DNA of 64,000 nucleotides from Hydrogenophaga sp040372165 (lineage in GTDB: Bacteria; Pseudomonadota; Gammaproteobacteria; Burkholderiales; Burkholderiaceae_C). The position numbers and the translations under genes were made by a program. The notes below the pieces were generated by a model. The model worked only from the letters and a program-made list of their open reading frames with translations, was not told where the DNA came from and searched no databases. Positions 1-8,793 of the stretch are shown one piece after another. The stretch's first letter is position 1. Each line of letters starts with the position of its first letter. The stretch lies in NCBI RefSeq assembly GCF_040372165.1, contig NZ_BAABWG010000004.1, forward strand, positions 558,001-622,000, read 5' to 3'.

Positions 1-327
1 GTCCACGCCCTGGGCGATGTCGTTGGACTGCTTGTCGTAGGCGACCAGGACAGCGCAGCCCTTGTAATCAATGCCGTAGTCGGTATTGTCGTAGCCGATG
101 CGCTTGATCGTGTCGCGCGCCACCTGGATGTAATCCACGTGCGCATTGGTGGTGATTTCTCCGGCCAAGACGACCAATCCGGTGTTGGTCAAAGTCTCAG
201 CTGCAACACGCGAGCGTGGGTCCTGTTCGAGAATTGCGTCCAGAATCGCGTCAGAGATCTGGTCAGCGACCTTGTCGGGGTGGCCTTCGGAAACGGATTC
301 AGATGTAAAGAGAAAGTCGCTCGCCAT
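1..327 (-). CDS. metK: S-adenosylmethionine synthetase (methionine adenosyltransferase), N-terminal part
   Basis: This cytoplasmic enzyme makes S-adenosylmethionine from methionine and ATP. Only the first 109 codons are in the window and the gene runs off the left edge. The visible part begins MASDFLFTSESVSEGHPDKV and carries the family signature GHPDK at residues 15-19, followed by the usual ADQISDAILD helix. An AGGAG Shine-Dalgarno sequence lies a few bases before the ATG, which supports this start. The gene is divergent from the lipid A acyltransferase genes, and the 219-base gap must hold both promoters. I saw no known SAM riboswitch architecture in its leader. Identity is very secure. 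Confidence 0.97.
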   Translation of the reverse strand, partial: MASDFLFTSESVSEGHPDKVADQISDAILDAILEQDPRSRVAAETLTNTGLVVLAGEITTNAHVDYIQVARDTIKRIGYDNTDYGIDYKGCAVLVAYDKQSNDIAQGVD

Positions 328-481
328 ATAAACTCCTGTCAGGTTGATCGGCGTTGCCGGTCTGTTCTTCAGGGTCGGCGAACGCTTTAGCGGCATTTTT
401 CAGTCGCCCCGCAAGTAGTTCAGTAACTCGGCGACCCATTGATTTTAGCCCAGGTCGAACCTGATACCCGGGGTCAAAGAC

Positions 482-497
482 TCGGGACAAGTCCCGA
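482..497. repeat. Perfect inverted repeat in the metK/lpxL intergenic region
   Basis: Arms TCGGGAC and GTCCCGA are separated by only AA, so the site is close to a continuous palindrome. It lies 155 bases upstream of the metK start and 50 bases upstream of the likely acyltransferase start. No T-tract follows that would make it a convincing terminator. It could be an operator or a leader hairpin. The role is unknown. Confidence 0.4.
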
Positions 498-546
498 TCA
501 AGTTTTCGGATTCGGGTCAATTGCAGGCTTTGCCACAATTGCAAGC

Positions 547-1422
547 ATGACTTTTTTGGTTGAGAGGCTTTTTCGCCTCCTGTCTGTGGTTCCATTGATC
601 TTCCTCCATTCGGTGGGATGGCTCATGGGGTGGGTGGCGTTCGCCTTGTCCAGCCGGTACCGGATGCGCTTGATGGCCAATGTCCGTCAGGCTGGTCTGG
701 ACACCGGCGTGTCTTTCGCTTCTGTGGGAGAGGCGGGCAAGATGGTGGCAGAGCTGCCTCGTCTCTGGTTGGGCCGCATCTCCAGAATCGGCTGGGAGGG
801 GGCGGCCCACATAGAAGCTGCGCAAGCCCATGGCAATGGCTTGTTACTGCTCACGCCTCACCTGGGCTGCTTTGAGATCTGCGCACGGGCTTACGCGGAG
901 AAGTTCGGCGATGCCAAACCCATCACGGTCCTGTTCCGCCCGCCACGCCAGAAGCCGCTGCAGGGACTGGCAGCGCAGGCTCGTGTCAGGCCGGGACTGC
1001 ACACTGCTCCAACTTCGCTCGCCGGCGTCAAACAGCTCATCAAGGCCTTGAAGGCCGGCGACGTTGTCGGCCTGTTGCCCGATCAGGTGCCACCTGACGG
1101 ACAAGGGGTATGGGCGCCATTCTTTGGCCGCGACGCCTACACCATGACCCTCTCGGCGAGACTGGCCCACACCAGCAACGTGAAACTGCTGCTGATCTGG
1201 GGGGAGCGGCTCAGTTGGGGGCGTGGGTACATCGTTCGGGTCAGGCCTTTTGAAGGCGTCTTGTCCCGAGATCCGGTCGAGGCGGCAGGACAGATCAATC
1301 AGGCCATGGAGTCGCTTATCAAAGAGCGACCCGGTCAATACCTCTGGTCGTACAACCGGTACAAGCCACCGTCCGCAGACCACCAGCGTGTTACGCCCAG
1401 CCGGTCAGGCGAGGCACAATAG
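547..1422 (+). CDS. Lipid A biosynthesis lauroyl-type acyltransferase (LpxL/HtrB family), first copy
   Basis: Inner-membrane enzyme that would transfer a secondary acyl chain from acyl-ACP to a lipid A precursor. The 291-residue protein has one N-terminal membrane segment (about residues 12-34) and the family's catalytic box as HLGCFE (H105, E110), that is HX4E rather than HX4D. The downstream GLLPDQVPPDGQGVWAPFFG segment is also typical. I chose the ATG at 547 because translation from there gives the usual short N-terminus. An upstream TTG at 439 would add 36 residues unlike the family. No strong Shine-Dalgarno sequence is visible. It is followed after 74 bases by a second family member. Family is secure; which acyl position it modifies is not. 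Confidence 0.9.
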   Translation: MTFLVERLFRLLSVVPLIFLHSVGWLMGWVAFALSSRYRMRLMANVRQAGLDTGVSFASVGEAGKMVAELPRLWLGRISRIGWEGAAHIEAAQAHGNGLLLLTPHLGCFEICARAYAEKFGDAKPITVLFRPPRQKPLQGLAAQARVRPGLHTAPTSLAGVKQLIKALKAGDVVGLLPDQVPPDGQGVWAPFFGRDAYTMTLSARLAHTSNVKLLLIWGERLSWGRGYIVRVRPFEGVLSRDPVEAAGQINQAMESLIKERPGQYLWSYNRYKPPSADHQRVTPSRSGEAQ

Positions 1423-1496
1423 CGGCCCGCGGCGGTTCGCCATGACGGGGCTTTTGTGCGTCTCTTCTCATTGTCTCTTTTGCCGACCCAGACTTG

Positions 1497-2420
1497 ATGT
1501 CCCAACACGTTGCTCCAGACGAAGCCTACAAGCGCCGCTCCCACCTCGGTAGCCGGCTGGGGGTGTGGCTGATGCAAGCCCTGTCTGGCCTTCCATTGCC
1601 GATGTTGCGTGCCATGGGGCTTGTGCTGGGTATCTTGGCCTATGGGCTGGCTGCTCGGCGCCGGCACATCGCCTCGACCAATTGGGCACTCTGTTTCCCG
1701 GACCAATCTGCTGCGCAACGCCGGCGTGCGATTCGACGCCATTTCATTTATTTCACCCAGGCATGGCTCGACCGCAGCTGGCTTTGGCAGGGCAAAGCAG
1801 ACCTTGTGCGCAGCCGCTTGACTTTTGTTGATCAGGCAGGCGTGCTGGAAGGCCATCAGCCGGCGGTGTTGTTTGCCCCGCATTTTGTCGGCATGGACGC
1901 TGGATGGATTGCGCTGACAGCACATGGCAAGCGTCGTTTCTGCGGCATGTACGCCAAGCAGCCCAACCCGGATGTGGATCATTGGATGGCGCAAGGCAGA
2001 AGGCGCTTTGGGGACCCTCATATCGTGGCCAAGAAAGCAGGCCTCAAACCCCTCGTTTCGGCCGTGCGCGCTGGCGAACCCTTGTACGTGCTGCCGGACA
2101 TGGACTATGGCAGGCGCGATTCCATCTTTGTTCCGTTTTTCGGACACCTGGCGGCGACCGTCCCGTCGCTGACCCGCTTCGCAAAAATGGGTAGGGCGCC
2201 AGTTGTGCCCGTGGTGGCCAGAATGACGCCGCAGGGCTACGAAGTCACTGCACTTCCAGCATGGCCAGATGTCCCAGGCGACGAGGTGTCTGTGGACACT
2301 GCGCTGATGAACCGTCGTCTGGAAGAGTACATCCGGCAGATGCCCGAGCAGTACTACTGGGTACACAAACGCTTCAAGACGCGCCCGGCTGGCGAATCAT
2401 CACCTTACGATCGCGCCTGA
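1497..2420 (+). CDS. Lipid A biosynthesis acyltransferase (LpxL/LpxM family), second copy
   Basis: A 307-residue paralogue of the preceding gene, also expected to acylate lipid A at the inner membrane. It has a membrane segment near residues 37-52 and the classical HX4D box as HFVGMD (H129, D134). The segment YVLPDMDYGRRDSIFVPFFG corresponds to the conserved region after the catalytic box. The ATG at 1497 directly follows a TTG at 1494, and the ATG is the more likely start. The two copies probably form one operon. The different catalytic box suggests separate specificities, such as different acyl chains or positions, but the sequence alone does not say which. Confidence 0.9.
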   Translation: MSQHVAPDEAYKRRSHLGSRLGVWLMQALSGLPLPMLRAMGLVLGILAYGLAARRRHIASTNWALCFPDQSAAQRRRAIRRHFIYFTQAWLDRSWLWQGKADLVRSRLTFVDQAGVLEGHQPAVLFAPHFVGMDAGWIALTAHGKRRFCGMYAKQPNPDVDHWMAQGRRRFGDPHIVAKKAGLKPLVSAVRAGEPLYVLPDMDYGRRDSIFVPFFGHLAATVPSLTRFAKMGRAPVVPVVARMTPQGYEVTALPAWPDVPGDEVSVDTALMNRRLEEYIRQMPEQYYWVHKRFKTRPAGESSPYDRA

Positions 2421-2451
2421 TGCCAATCATGGCACGGCGCGGACCTGGGTG

Positions 2452-2473
2452 TCAGTCCAGGAGTCAGTCCAGC
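2452..2473. repeat. Short direct repeat at the 3' end of engB
   Basis: GTCAGTCCAG occurs twice, at 2452-2461 and 2464-2473, with a 12-base period. On the minus strand this duplicates the last codons and stop of engB, so a second in-frame LD-stop follows the first. The gap to the convergent acyltransferase gene is only about 43 bases. A slippage duplication is the simplest explanation. Confidence 0.5.
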
Positions 2474-3198
2474 GCCGGAGGTTCGTCGGGCGCCTCAGGT
2501 GCCGACGATGGAGATGACGCCCCCTCAATGGTGTCAGGGTGTGCCCACTTCCACAGCAAAGACGCCACATCGTCCACACCGCTCTTTTTGAGGGAAGAGA
2601 ACAGCATGGCCTGACCGCCCCCGGCATGCAGGCGGGCGATGGAGAGCGCTTTGGCCCCTTCTGCACGGTTGAGCTTGTCGGACTTTGTCAGCAGAACGAG
2701 GAACTGAACCCCTTCTTCCACACGTGGCCGGATCACCTCCAGCAGGCTTTCATCCAGTTCGGTCAAGCCGTGGCGTGGATCGCAAAGGATGACCACGCCC
2801 ACCAGGTTCTTGCGGGTGACCAGATAGTTGGCCATGACACGCTGCCAGCGGCGCTTGGCTTCTTGCGGCACTGCCGCATAGCCATAGCCTGGCAAATCGG
2901 CCAGCACAGCGTCCGTCTGCCCTTGTTTTCCCAGCGAAAACAGGTTGATGCTCTGCGTCCGTCCCGGGGTTTTGGAGGCAAAAGCCAGGCGTTTTTGCTG
3001 GGTCAGCGTGTTGATGCAGGTGGACTTGCCGGCATTGGATCGGCCGACAAAGGCGATTTCCGGTACTTCCAGGTCCGGCAGGTGCTGCAGTTGGGGGGCC
3101 TCCGTGAGAAAGCGGGCCGTGTGCAGCCATGAGTTGGCCTGCCGCGCCAGTGCGGAGCGGTCAGCAGAAGAGGATTGGGTAGATGTTTGGTGCGGCAT
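2464..3198 (-). CDS. engB: Ribosome biogenesis GTP-binding protein YsxC/EngB
   Basis: Essential TrmE-Era-EngA-EngB-type GTPase of 244 residues, acting in maturation of the large ribosomal subunit. The GTPase motifs are intact: P-loop GRSNAGKST (52-60), the TPGRT switch region (78-82), DLPGYG (101-106) and TKSD (171-174). The first 40 or so residues, rich in Ser and Gln, form a variable extension before the G domain. It is convergent with the acyltransferase pair and divergent from the cytochrome c4 gene. Near its C-terminus is an Ala/Pro/Ser-rich tail. Identity is secure. Confidence 0.96.
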   Translation of the reverse strand: MPHQTSTQSSSADRSALARQANSWLHTARFLTEAPQLQHLPDLEVPEIAFVGRSNAGKSTCINTLTQQKRLAFASKTPGRTQSINLFSLGKQGQTDAVLADLPGYGYAAVPQEAKRRWQRVMANYLVTRKNLVGVVILCDPRHGLTELDESLLEVIRPRVEEGVQFLVLLTKSDKLNRAEGAKALSIARLHAGGGQAMLFSSLKKSGVDDVASLLWKWAHPDTIEGASSPSSAPEAPDEPPALD

Positions 3199-3297
3199 TG
3201 GGGCTTTCCCGGTCGCTCATTGTAAAATCATGCGGTTTTGACCCCGATCACTCCATTATCCCCACAGCGCGGTCCAAAGCTGCGCCAGTTTGCCGAC

Positions 3298-3921
3298 ATG
3301 AAATTCATTGCGTCTTCCCTTTGCGCCGCTGCGTTCGCAGCCCTGTCGTTCAGCGCCCAGGCCGAATCTGCCCCTCAGGAGGCCAAGGTGGATCTGGCCA
3401 ATGGTCAGGCCAAGTACGGTGCTTGTGTGGCCTGCCATGCAGCTGACGGCAACTCAACGATCCCGGCAAACCCCAAGCTGGCGCAGCAGCACCCTGAATA
3501 CCTGGCCAAGCAGCTCAAGGAATTCGCGTCGGGGAAGCGTGACAATGCCATCATGAAGGGCATGGTGGCCACCTTGAACGAACAGGACATGAAGGACGTG
3601 GCGGCTTTTCTGGCCATGCAACCCGGCAAAGCCGGCTATGCCAAGAACAAGGACACGCTGGCTCTGGGCGAGCGCATCTACCGCGGTGGCATTCCCGATC
3701 GCGAGATTGCAGCTTGTGCAGGCTGTCACAGCCCCAATGGTGCCGGCATCCCTGCCCAGTACCCGCGCCTGTCCGGTCAGCACGCAGAGTACACCGAAGC
3801 CCAGCTCAATGCGTTCCGTAGCGGCGCTCGCGCCAACAGTGCCCAGATGACGGGTGTCGCTGCCAAGATGAACGACAAGGAAATCAAGGCGGTCTCCGAC
3901 TACATTGCTGGCCTGCGCTGA
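3298..3921 (+). CDS. Di-heme cytochrome c4 family protein
   Basis: Periplasmic electron carrier with two covalently bound hemes, 207 residues as predicted. A Sec signal peptide is visible, ending AQA before the glutamate at residue 23. Heme motifs are CVACH (C43, C46, H47) and CAGCH (C140, C143, H144), each in a domain of about 90 residues, the layout of cytochrome c4. Translation from an upstream TTG at 3238 would add 20 residues before the signal peptide, so the ATG at 3298 is preferred. It sits directly before the ccs heme-ligation genes it depends on. Its likely partners are the bc1 complex encoded later in the window and a terminal oxidase not seen here. Confidence 0.92.
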   Translation: MKFIASSLCAAAFAALSFSAQAESAPQEAKVDLANGQAKYGACVACHAADGNSTIPANPKLAQQHPEYLAKQLKEFASGKRDNAIMKGMVATLNEQDMKDVAAFLAMQPGKAGYAKNKDTLALGERIYRGGIPDREIAACAGCHSPNGAGIPAQYPRLSGQHAEYTEAQLNAFRSGARANSAQMTGVAAKMNDKEIKAVSDYIAGLR

Positions 3922-3940
3922 TCAGCCTGACCAGTCGGCT

Positions 3941-3959
3941 CCGGGGAGGGTATCCCCGG
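3941..3959 (+). terminator. Hairpin after the cytochrome c4 gene, without a T-tract
   Basis: Arms CCGGGGA and TCCCCGG flank the loop GGGTA, 20 bases after the cytochrome stop codon. The stem is GC-rich and perfect, but no run of T follows. It may protect the 3' end of the mRNA or help Rho-dependent ending. It is not a canonical intrinsic terminator. Confidence 0.35.
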
Positions 3960-4107
3960 GACCACCCTTCCATAAGCAAGGGTTAATATTTGTCGGCACA
4001 ATTCTGGTCTCCTGTGACCAGCGTTGAACCGTCGGCTTGATTCCGAATCAGATCAGGGCGAGTTCTGGTGTTCCAGGGCCGCCCTTTTTGCTTTTGACTC
4101 CTTCACT

Positions 4108-6255
4108 ATGAGCGCTTCCACCCAAGGCATCCAGGTACGAAACAGCTCGGGCCTGGCGAAGGACCTGACAGAATTGCTGTCTTCGATGCGGTTTGCCATT
4201 GCCTTGTTGACCGTGATCTGCATCGCGTCGGTCATCGGCACGGTGGTCCAGCAGCATCAGCCGGCCAACAACTATGTGAATCAGTTTGGCCCGTTCTGGG
4301 CTGATGTGTTTGAGACCGCAGGCCTGTACACGGTCTACAGCGTGTGGTGGTTCCTGGTGATTCTGGCCTTTCTGGTCACCAGCACCAGTCTGTGCATTGC
4401 GCGCAACACACCCAAGATCCTGACGGACTTCAAGGCGTTCAAGGAAGATATCCGTGAAAAGAGCCTTCAGGCTTTTGGTCACAAGGCGCAAGCCGAACAA
4501 CAGGACTTGCCTGAGGCCGCCGCCCACCGCATGGGCCAGGCACTGCTCGACAAGGGTTGGCGGGTCAAATTGCAGACGCGCGCGCTCGATGATGGTCAGA
4601 CCGGCTGGATGCTTGCCGCCAAGACCGGTGCGGCCAACAAGGTGGGCTACCTGGCCGCGCATGGGGCGATTGTGCTGATCTGCCTTGGCGGCTTGCTCGA
4701 TGGTGACCTGATCGTGCGCGCCCAGACCTGGTTCAATGGCAAGGAAGTCTTTACGGGAAGTGGCCTGATTGCAGACGTTCCCGAGGCGAGCCGGCTGACA
4801 CCATCCAATCCCACTTTCCGGGGCAACTTGAAGGTCAGCGAAGGCACCAGTTCCAGTGCCGCTATTTTGGCTCAGCCGGATGGGGTGTTGATTCAGGACC
4901 TGCCCTTCACCATCGAACTCAAGAAGTTCATCGTCGACTATTACTCCACTGGCATGCCCAAGCTCTTCGCCAGTGACATCGTCATTCATGATCACGAAAC
5001 AGGCGAGAAAAAGGAAGCGCGAGTCGAGGTGAACCACCCGGCCAGCCACCGAGGTATCAATATTTACCAGTCGAGCTTTGAAGACGGTGGATCAAAGGTG
5101 ACGATGAAGGCCTTTCCCATGAACGGGCCCACCAGACCATTTGAGGTCACCGGTAATATCGGCGGCTCAACCTCACTGAGCCGTGGAGACGACAAGCTGA
5201 CGCTTGAGTTCACAGGCCTGCGTGTGATCAACGTCGAGAACATGGCGAACACCGGCGGCGCAGGTGGCAGCACGGATGTGCGCGCAGTGGACCTCCGGCA
5301 GGAGCTCGAGAGTCGGCTGGGGGCAGGCCACAAGTCCAGTCAAGGCAAGACGCTGCGCAATGTGGGTCCGAGTATCGAATACAAATTGCGCGATCCGGCA
5401 GGGCAGGCCATCGAGTATCACAACTACATGCTTCCCGTGCAGATCGATGGCGATGCACTGTTTCTGCTTGGCATGAGAGAAGCACCGTCAGAACCATTTC
5501 GCTACTTGCGGGTGCCGGCCGATGAGAAAGGCGAGATGGATGGTTTCGTTCGCTTGAGGGCAGCACTTGCCGACCCCTCCATGCGTGAGGAAGCGGTAAA
5601 ACGCTATGCCGTCGGCGCGGTCGAACAAGGGCGCGATGACCTTGTCAAAGCGTTGAGCGATTCCGCCTTGCGAGCGTTGAATCTGTTCGCCGGGTCAGAG
5701 GAGGCGCCGGTTCCGAAGTCTGCTGCACCAGGCACGCCACCCCCTCCCGGTGGGCTGGTGGCGGTCTCTTCTTTCCTGGAAACCAATGTGCCAGCGGGCG
5801 ATCTTGAGAATGCCAGCTCGGTGCTGGTGAGGATCCTGCAGGGCACCCTGTTTGAACTGTATCAACTCTCACGGGCCGATGCAGGCTTGGCACCTGCACA
5901 GGAAGATGCGGCCACACAGCGCTTCATGAGCCTGGCAGTCGTGGCTTTGAGCGACGCTTTCTTCTACCCCGCACCCATGACGTTCCAACTCAGCGAGTTT
6001 GAACAAGTCCAGGCCAGCGTGTTCCAGGTGGCGCGTGCGCCCGGCCAGAACATTGTCTACCTCGGCTGTGTCCTGCTCATCATTGGCGTGTTCGCCATGC
6101 TGTATGTCAGGGAACGAAGAATCTGGATATGGGTCATACCCCACGGAGACAAGAACTCGCATGCCACCATGGCCTTGTCGGCAAACCGCAAGACCATCGA
6201 CGGCGATCGCGAGTTTTCACAACTGAAGAACGAACTGTTGAGGATGACCTCATGA
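4108..6255 (+). CDS. Cytochrome c biogenesis protein ResB/Ccs1 family
   Basis: Component of System II cytochrome c maturation, which delivers and attaches heme to apocytochromes outside the inner membrane. The 715-residue protein has membrane segments near residues 27-50, 78-100 and 175-195, a large periplasmic domain, then a last segment near 650-670, as in ResB. A proline-rich stretch (residues about 535-550, PAPGTPPPPGG-like) links parts of the periplasmic domain. The ATG at 4108 gives the normal N-terminus; a TTG at 4024 would extend it by 28 residues. Its stop overlaps the start of the next gene (ATGA), so the two are translationally coupled. Confidence 0.93.
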   Translation: MSASTQGIQVRNSSGLAKDLTELLSSMRFAIALLTVICIASVIGTVVQQHQPANNYVNQFGPFWADVFETAGLYTVYSVWWFLVILAFLVTSTSLCIARNTPKILTDFKAFKEDIREKSLQAFGHKAQAEQQDLPEAAAHRMGQALLDKGWRVKLQTRALDDGQTGWMLAAKTGAANKVGYLAAHGAIVLICLGGLLDGDLIVRAQTWFNGKEVFTGSGLIADVPEASRLTPSNPTFRGNLKVSEGTSSSAAILAQPDGVLIQDLPFTIELKKFIVDYYSTGMPKLFASDIVIHDHETGEKKEARVEVNHPASHRGINIYQSSFEDGGSKVTMKAFPMNGPTRPFEVTGNIGGSTSLSRGDDKLTLEFTGLRVINVENMANTGGAGGSTDVRAVDLRQELESRLGAGHKSSQGKTLRNVGPSIEYKLRDPAGQAIEYHNYMLPVQIDGDALFLLGMREAPSEPFRYLRVPADEKGEMDGFVRLRAALADPSMREEAVKRYAVGAVEQGRDDLVKALSDSALRALNLFAGSEEAPVPKSAAPGTPPPPGGLVAVSSFLETNVPAGDLENASSVLVRILQGTLFELYQLSRADAGLAPAQEDAATQRFMSLAVVALSDAFFYPAPMTFQLSEFEQVQASVFQVARAPGQNIVYLGCVLLIIGVFAMLYVRERRIWIWVIPHGDKNSHATMALSANRKTIDGDREFSQLKNELLRMTS

Positions 6256-7610
6256 ACACCGCCACGCAAACGATCGAACTCAAGCGAGAGCGAACTGCAG
6301 GCTCGGGCGCTACCGGCTGGCTGGCCTCCCGCAATGTGTGGGACTGGCTGTTCGCTGCCATTTGCGTCGCCGGCGCCGCATGGGCGTTTGCACAGTACGC
6401 CAATGCAATGGATATCTACGAGAAGTGGATTCTTGTCGGCACCGTGCCCTCGGTGATCTGGCTGGGCTGGTTCTGGCGCCCATTGCAGCGGCTGGCCGTG
6501 GTGGTCGGTGTGCTGGCCCTGCTCGCCATATGGCTCTATCAGACGCCCGAAGGCGCCAACCTGGCGCGTGGTGACGAAGCATTCTTGCTCAAGTATTTTC
6601 TATCCAGCCAGTCGGCCATTCTGTGGATGAGCATGTTGATGTTCATGGCGACGGCGTTCTACTGGCTCGGCATGTTCTCTCGGGGCGGGGATACGTTTGA
6701 GCTGCTCGGCTCACGCCTGACTTGGGTCGCCGTTGGTCTCGCATTGATCGGGACCATGGTCCGCTGGTACGAAAGCCACCAGATCGGGCCGGACATTGGC
6801 CACATTCCTGTGAGCAACCTCTACGAAGTGTTCATCCTGTTCTGCTGGTTGACAGCGCTTTTCTACCTGTACTTCGAAGACCAGTACCAAACCCGACGCA
6901 TGGGCGCGTTCGTGATGCTGGTGGTCAGTGCGGCTGTCGGCTTTCTCCTCTGGTACACAGTGGTCAGAGATGCGCATCAGATCCAGCCACTCGTACCGGC
7001 GCTCAAGAGCTGGTGGATGAAGCTGCATGTGCCAGCGAACTTCATCGGATATGGCACGTTTGCATTGTCTGCGATGCTTGCATTTGCGTATCTGGTCAAG
7101 CAAAGCGCAGCCGAGACGCGCTGGTACAAGCTGGCGCCACTCTGGATACTTGGCGTGGTGCTGTGCTTTGAGCCCATCGTTTTCCGTCAAGGAGCGACCG
7201 ACAAGGGCGGCAGCTACTGGTTCATTTACTTTGGTGTGTCAGCGCTGATCACGGGAGGCATTCTGGCTGCCCGCAAGCGCCTGGGTGAGCGCTTGCCTTC
7301 GCTGGAAGTCCTGGACGACGTGATGTACAAGGCCATTGCAGTCGGCTTTGCTTTCTTCACGATCGCCACCGTTCTGGGTGCCTTCTGGGCTGCGGAAGCC
7401 TGGGGAGGCTATTGGTCCTGGGATCCCAAAGAAACCTGGGCGCTCATCGTCTGGCTCAACTACGCTGCCTGGCTGCACATGCGCCTGATGAAAGGGCTGC
7501 GTGGCACAGTCGCTGCGTGGTGGGCGTTGGTGGGGCTGGCTGTGACGACCTTTGCCTTCCTGGGAGTCAACATGTTCCTCAGTGGCCTCCACAGCTACGG
7601 CGAGCTTTGA
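6252..7610 (+). CDS. ccsA: Cytochrome c heme-ligation protein CcsA/ResC family (CcsB of some annotations)
   Basis: Second half of the System II heme channel, 452 residues, with many membrane segments. The tryptophan-rich heme-binding WWD region reads WGGYWSWDPKETWALIVWL near residues 380-400. The conserved segments PVSNLYE and WMKLHVPANFIGYG are also present. The start overlaps the resB stop by four bases. Together the pair should serve cytochrome c4 upstream and cytochrome c1 of the bc1 complex further along. Gene naming is inconsistent between databases (ccsA, ccsB, resC), but the function is clear. Confidence 0.94.
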   Translation: MNTATQTIELKRERTAGSGATGWLASRNVWDWLFAAICVAGAAWAFAQYANAMDIYEKWILVGTVPSVIWLGWFWRPLQRLAVVVGVLALLAIWLYQTPEGANLARGDEAFLLKYFLSSQSAILWMSMLMFMATAFYWLGMFSRGGDTFELLGSRLTWVAVGLALIGTMVRWYESHQIGPDIGHIPVSNLYEVFILFCWLTALFYLYFEDQYQTRRMGAFVMLVVSAAVGFLLWYTVVRDAHQIQPLVPALKSWWMKLHVPANFIGYGTFALSAMLAFAYLVKQSAAETRWYKLAPLWILGVVLCFEPIVFRQGATDKGGSYWFIYFGVSALITGGILAARKRLGERLPSLEVLDDVMYKAIAVGFAFFTIATVLGAFWAAEAWGGYWSWDPKETWALIVWLNYAAWLHMRLMKGLRGTVAAWWALVGLAVTTFAFLGVNMFLSGLHSYGEL

Positions 7611-7619
7611 TCCTTTGAC

Positions 7620-7647
7620 TGGCTGAGCGCCGACCACCGCTCAGCCA
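7620..7647 (+). terminator. Strong hairpin after ccsA, no T-tract
   Basis: Arms GGCTGAGCG (7621-7629) and CGCTCAGCC (7638-7646), extended by one T-A pair, flank an 8-base loop ten bases after the ccsA stop. The stem is 10 bp and perfect, but the following bases (CCAATAAACC) are not a T-tract. It is probably an mRNA 3'-end or stability element between the ccs pair and msrP. Confidence 0.45.
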
Positions 7648-7742
7648 CCAATAAACCATGGCTGCCACCCAAGTCGGCTGTCTCACTGTAAGATTTTTTC
7701 TGCCTGGACGACCAAGCAGTAAGTCACATCAGGAGCAGTCCC

Positions 7743-8741
7743 ATGATCTTGCGCAGTGCCCAATCGGGCTTCAACCATTCCATCGCCAGCGACATCACGC
7801 CCAAGGCCGAATACCTCAACAGGCGTGACGTGATGCATCGGCTTGCTCTGGGCGCAGGCGGATTGGCTTTGGCCTCCTGGGCGGCCAGAGATGCGATGGC
7901 TGCCGTCAAAGGCCCCGGGCAGCTCCCAACTTTGCCTGGTGTGGCCTCCAAGGTGCCGGGCGCGATGGCATCAGACGACTTGACCGAGTACAAGGACGTC
8001 ACTACCTACAACAACTTCTACGAATTCGGCACCAGCAAATCCGATCCGGCGCAAAATGCAGGCCGGTTTCAGCCTCGGCCTTGGGCCGTGACGGTATCCG
8101 GCCTGGTCAACAAGCCGGGCATTTGGGATCTGGAAGACCTCCTTAAACTCTCTCCCATGGAAGAGCGCATCTACCGTCTGCGCTGTGTTGAGGGATGGTC
8201 AATGGTCATTCCCTGGGTAGGCTACTCACTGTCAGCACTGCTGAGCAAAGTGGAACCACAGGGGGGAGCAAAGTACGTTCAGTTCATCACCAAGGTCGAT
8301 CGCGACACCATGCCCGGCATTCGTTCCAACGTGCTGCGCTGGCCGTACAAGGAGGGATTGCGCCTCGATGAGGCCATGCACCCGCTGACTTTGCTTGCGT
8401 TTGGCCTGTATGGTGAAGTCCTGCCCAATCAGAGCGGTGCACCGTTGAGGCTGGTCGTGCCGTGGAAGTATGGTTTCAAGAGCGGCAAGTCTCTGGTCGG
8501 CATCCGTCTGACAGACAAGCAGCCTGCGACGTCATGGAACGATGCTGCTCCACAGGAATACGGGTTCTACTCCAATGTCAACCCTGAGGTGGCGCACCCC
8601 CGCTGGAGCCAGGCCACCGAACGCCGGATCGGTGACGAGGGAGGGCTCTTCGCTCGTCGCCGCAAGACGGAAATGTTCAACGGGTATTCGGATCAGGTTG
8701 AGCATCTCTACGCGGGGATGGATTTGCGCAAACAGTTCTGA
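7743..8741 (+). CDS. msrP: Protein-methionine-sulfoxide reductase, molybdenum catalytic subunit
   Basis: Periplasmic molybdopterin enzyme (formerly YedY) that reduces methionine sulfoxide in envelope proteins damaged by oxidants such as hypochlorite. The 332-residue precursor has a twin-arginine signal, NRRDVM near residues 27-32, followed by a hydrophobic stretch, so it would use the Tat system. The cysteine that ligates molybdenum is in LRCVEGWSMVIPW near residue 147. The WxVTVSGLVNKPG and WKYGFKSGKSL segments are typical. The membrane heme partner msrQ follows. A Shine-Dalgarno AGGAG lies seven bases upstream of the ATG. Confidence 0.95.
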   Translation: MILRSAQSGFNHSIASDITPKAEYLNRRDVMHRLALGAGGLALASWAARDAMAAVKGPGQLPTLPGVASKVPGAMASDDLTEYKDVTTYNNFYEFGTSKSDPAQNAGRFQPRPWAVTVSGLVNKPGIWDLEDLLKLSPMEERIYRLRCVEGWSMVIPWVGYSLSALLSKVEPQGGAKYVQFITKVDRDTMPGIRSNVLRWPYKEGLRLDEAMHPLTLLAFGLYGEVLPNQSGAPLRLVVPWKYGFKSGKSLVGIRLTDKQPATSWNDAAPQEYGFYSNVNPEVAHPRWSQATERRIGDEGGLFARRRKTEMFNGYSDQVEHLYAGMDLRKQF

Positions 8742-8793
8742 GGTTGGGGAGCAAGTGACGACGCATCTGGTCGGCAAGCATCGGGGCGGCAGC

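Noticed and set aside
328..546. A SAM-responsive riboswitch before metK
   Set aside because: I looked for stem-junction patterns of known classes and saw only one short palindrome. No support for a riboswitch.
3237..3260. A sigma-70 promoter for the cytochrome c4 gene (TTGACC and TTATCC)
   Set aside because: The spacing is only 12 bases, too short for a working promoter.
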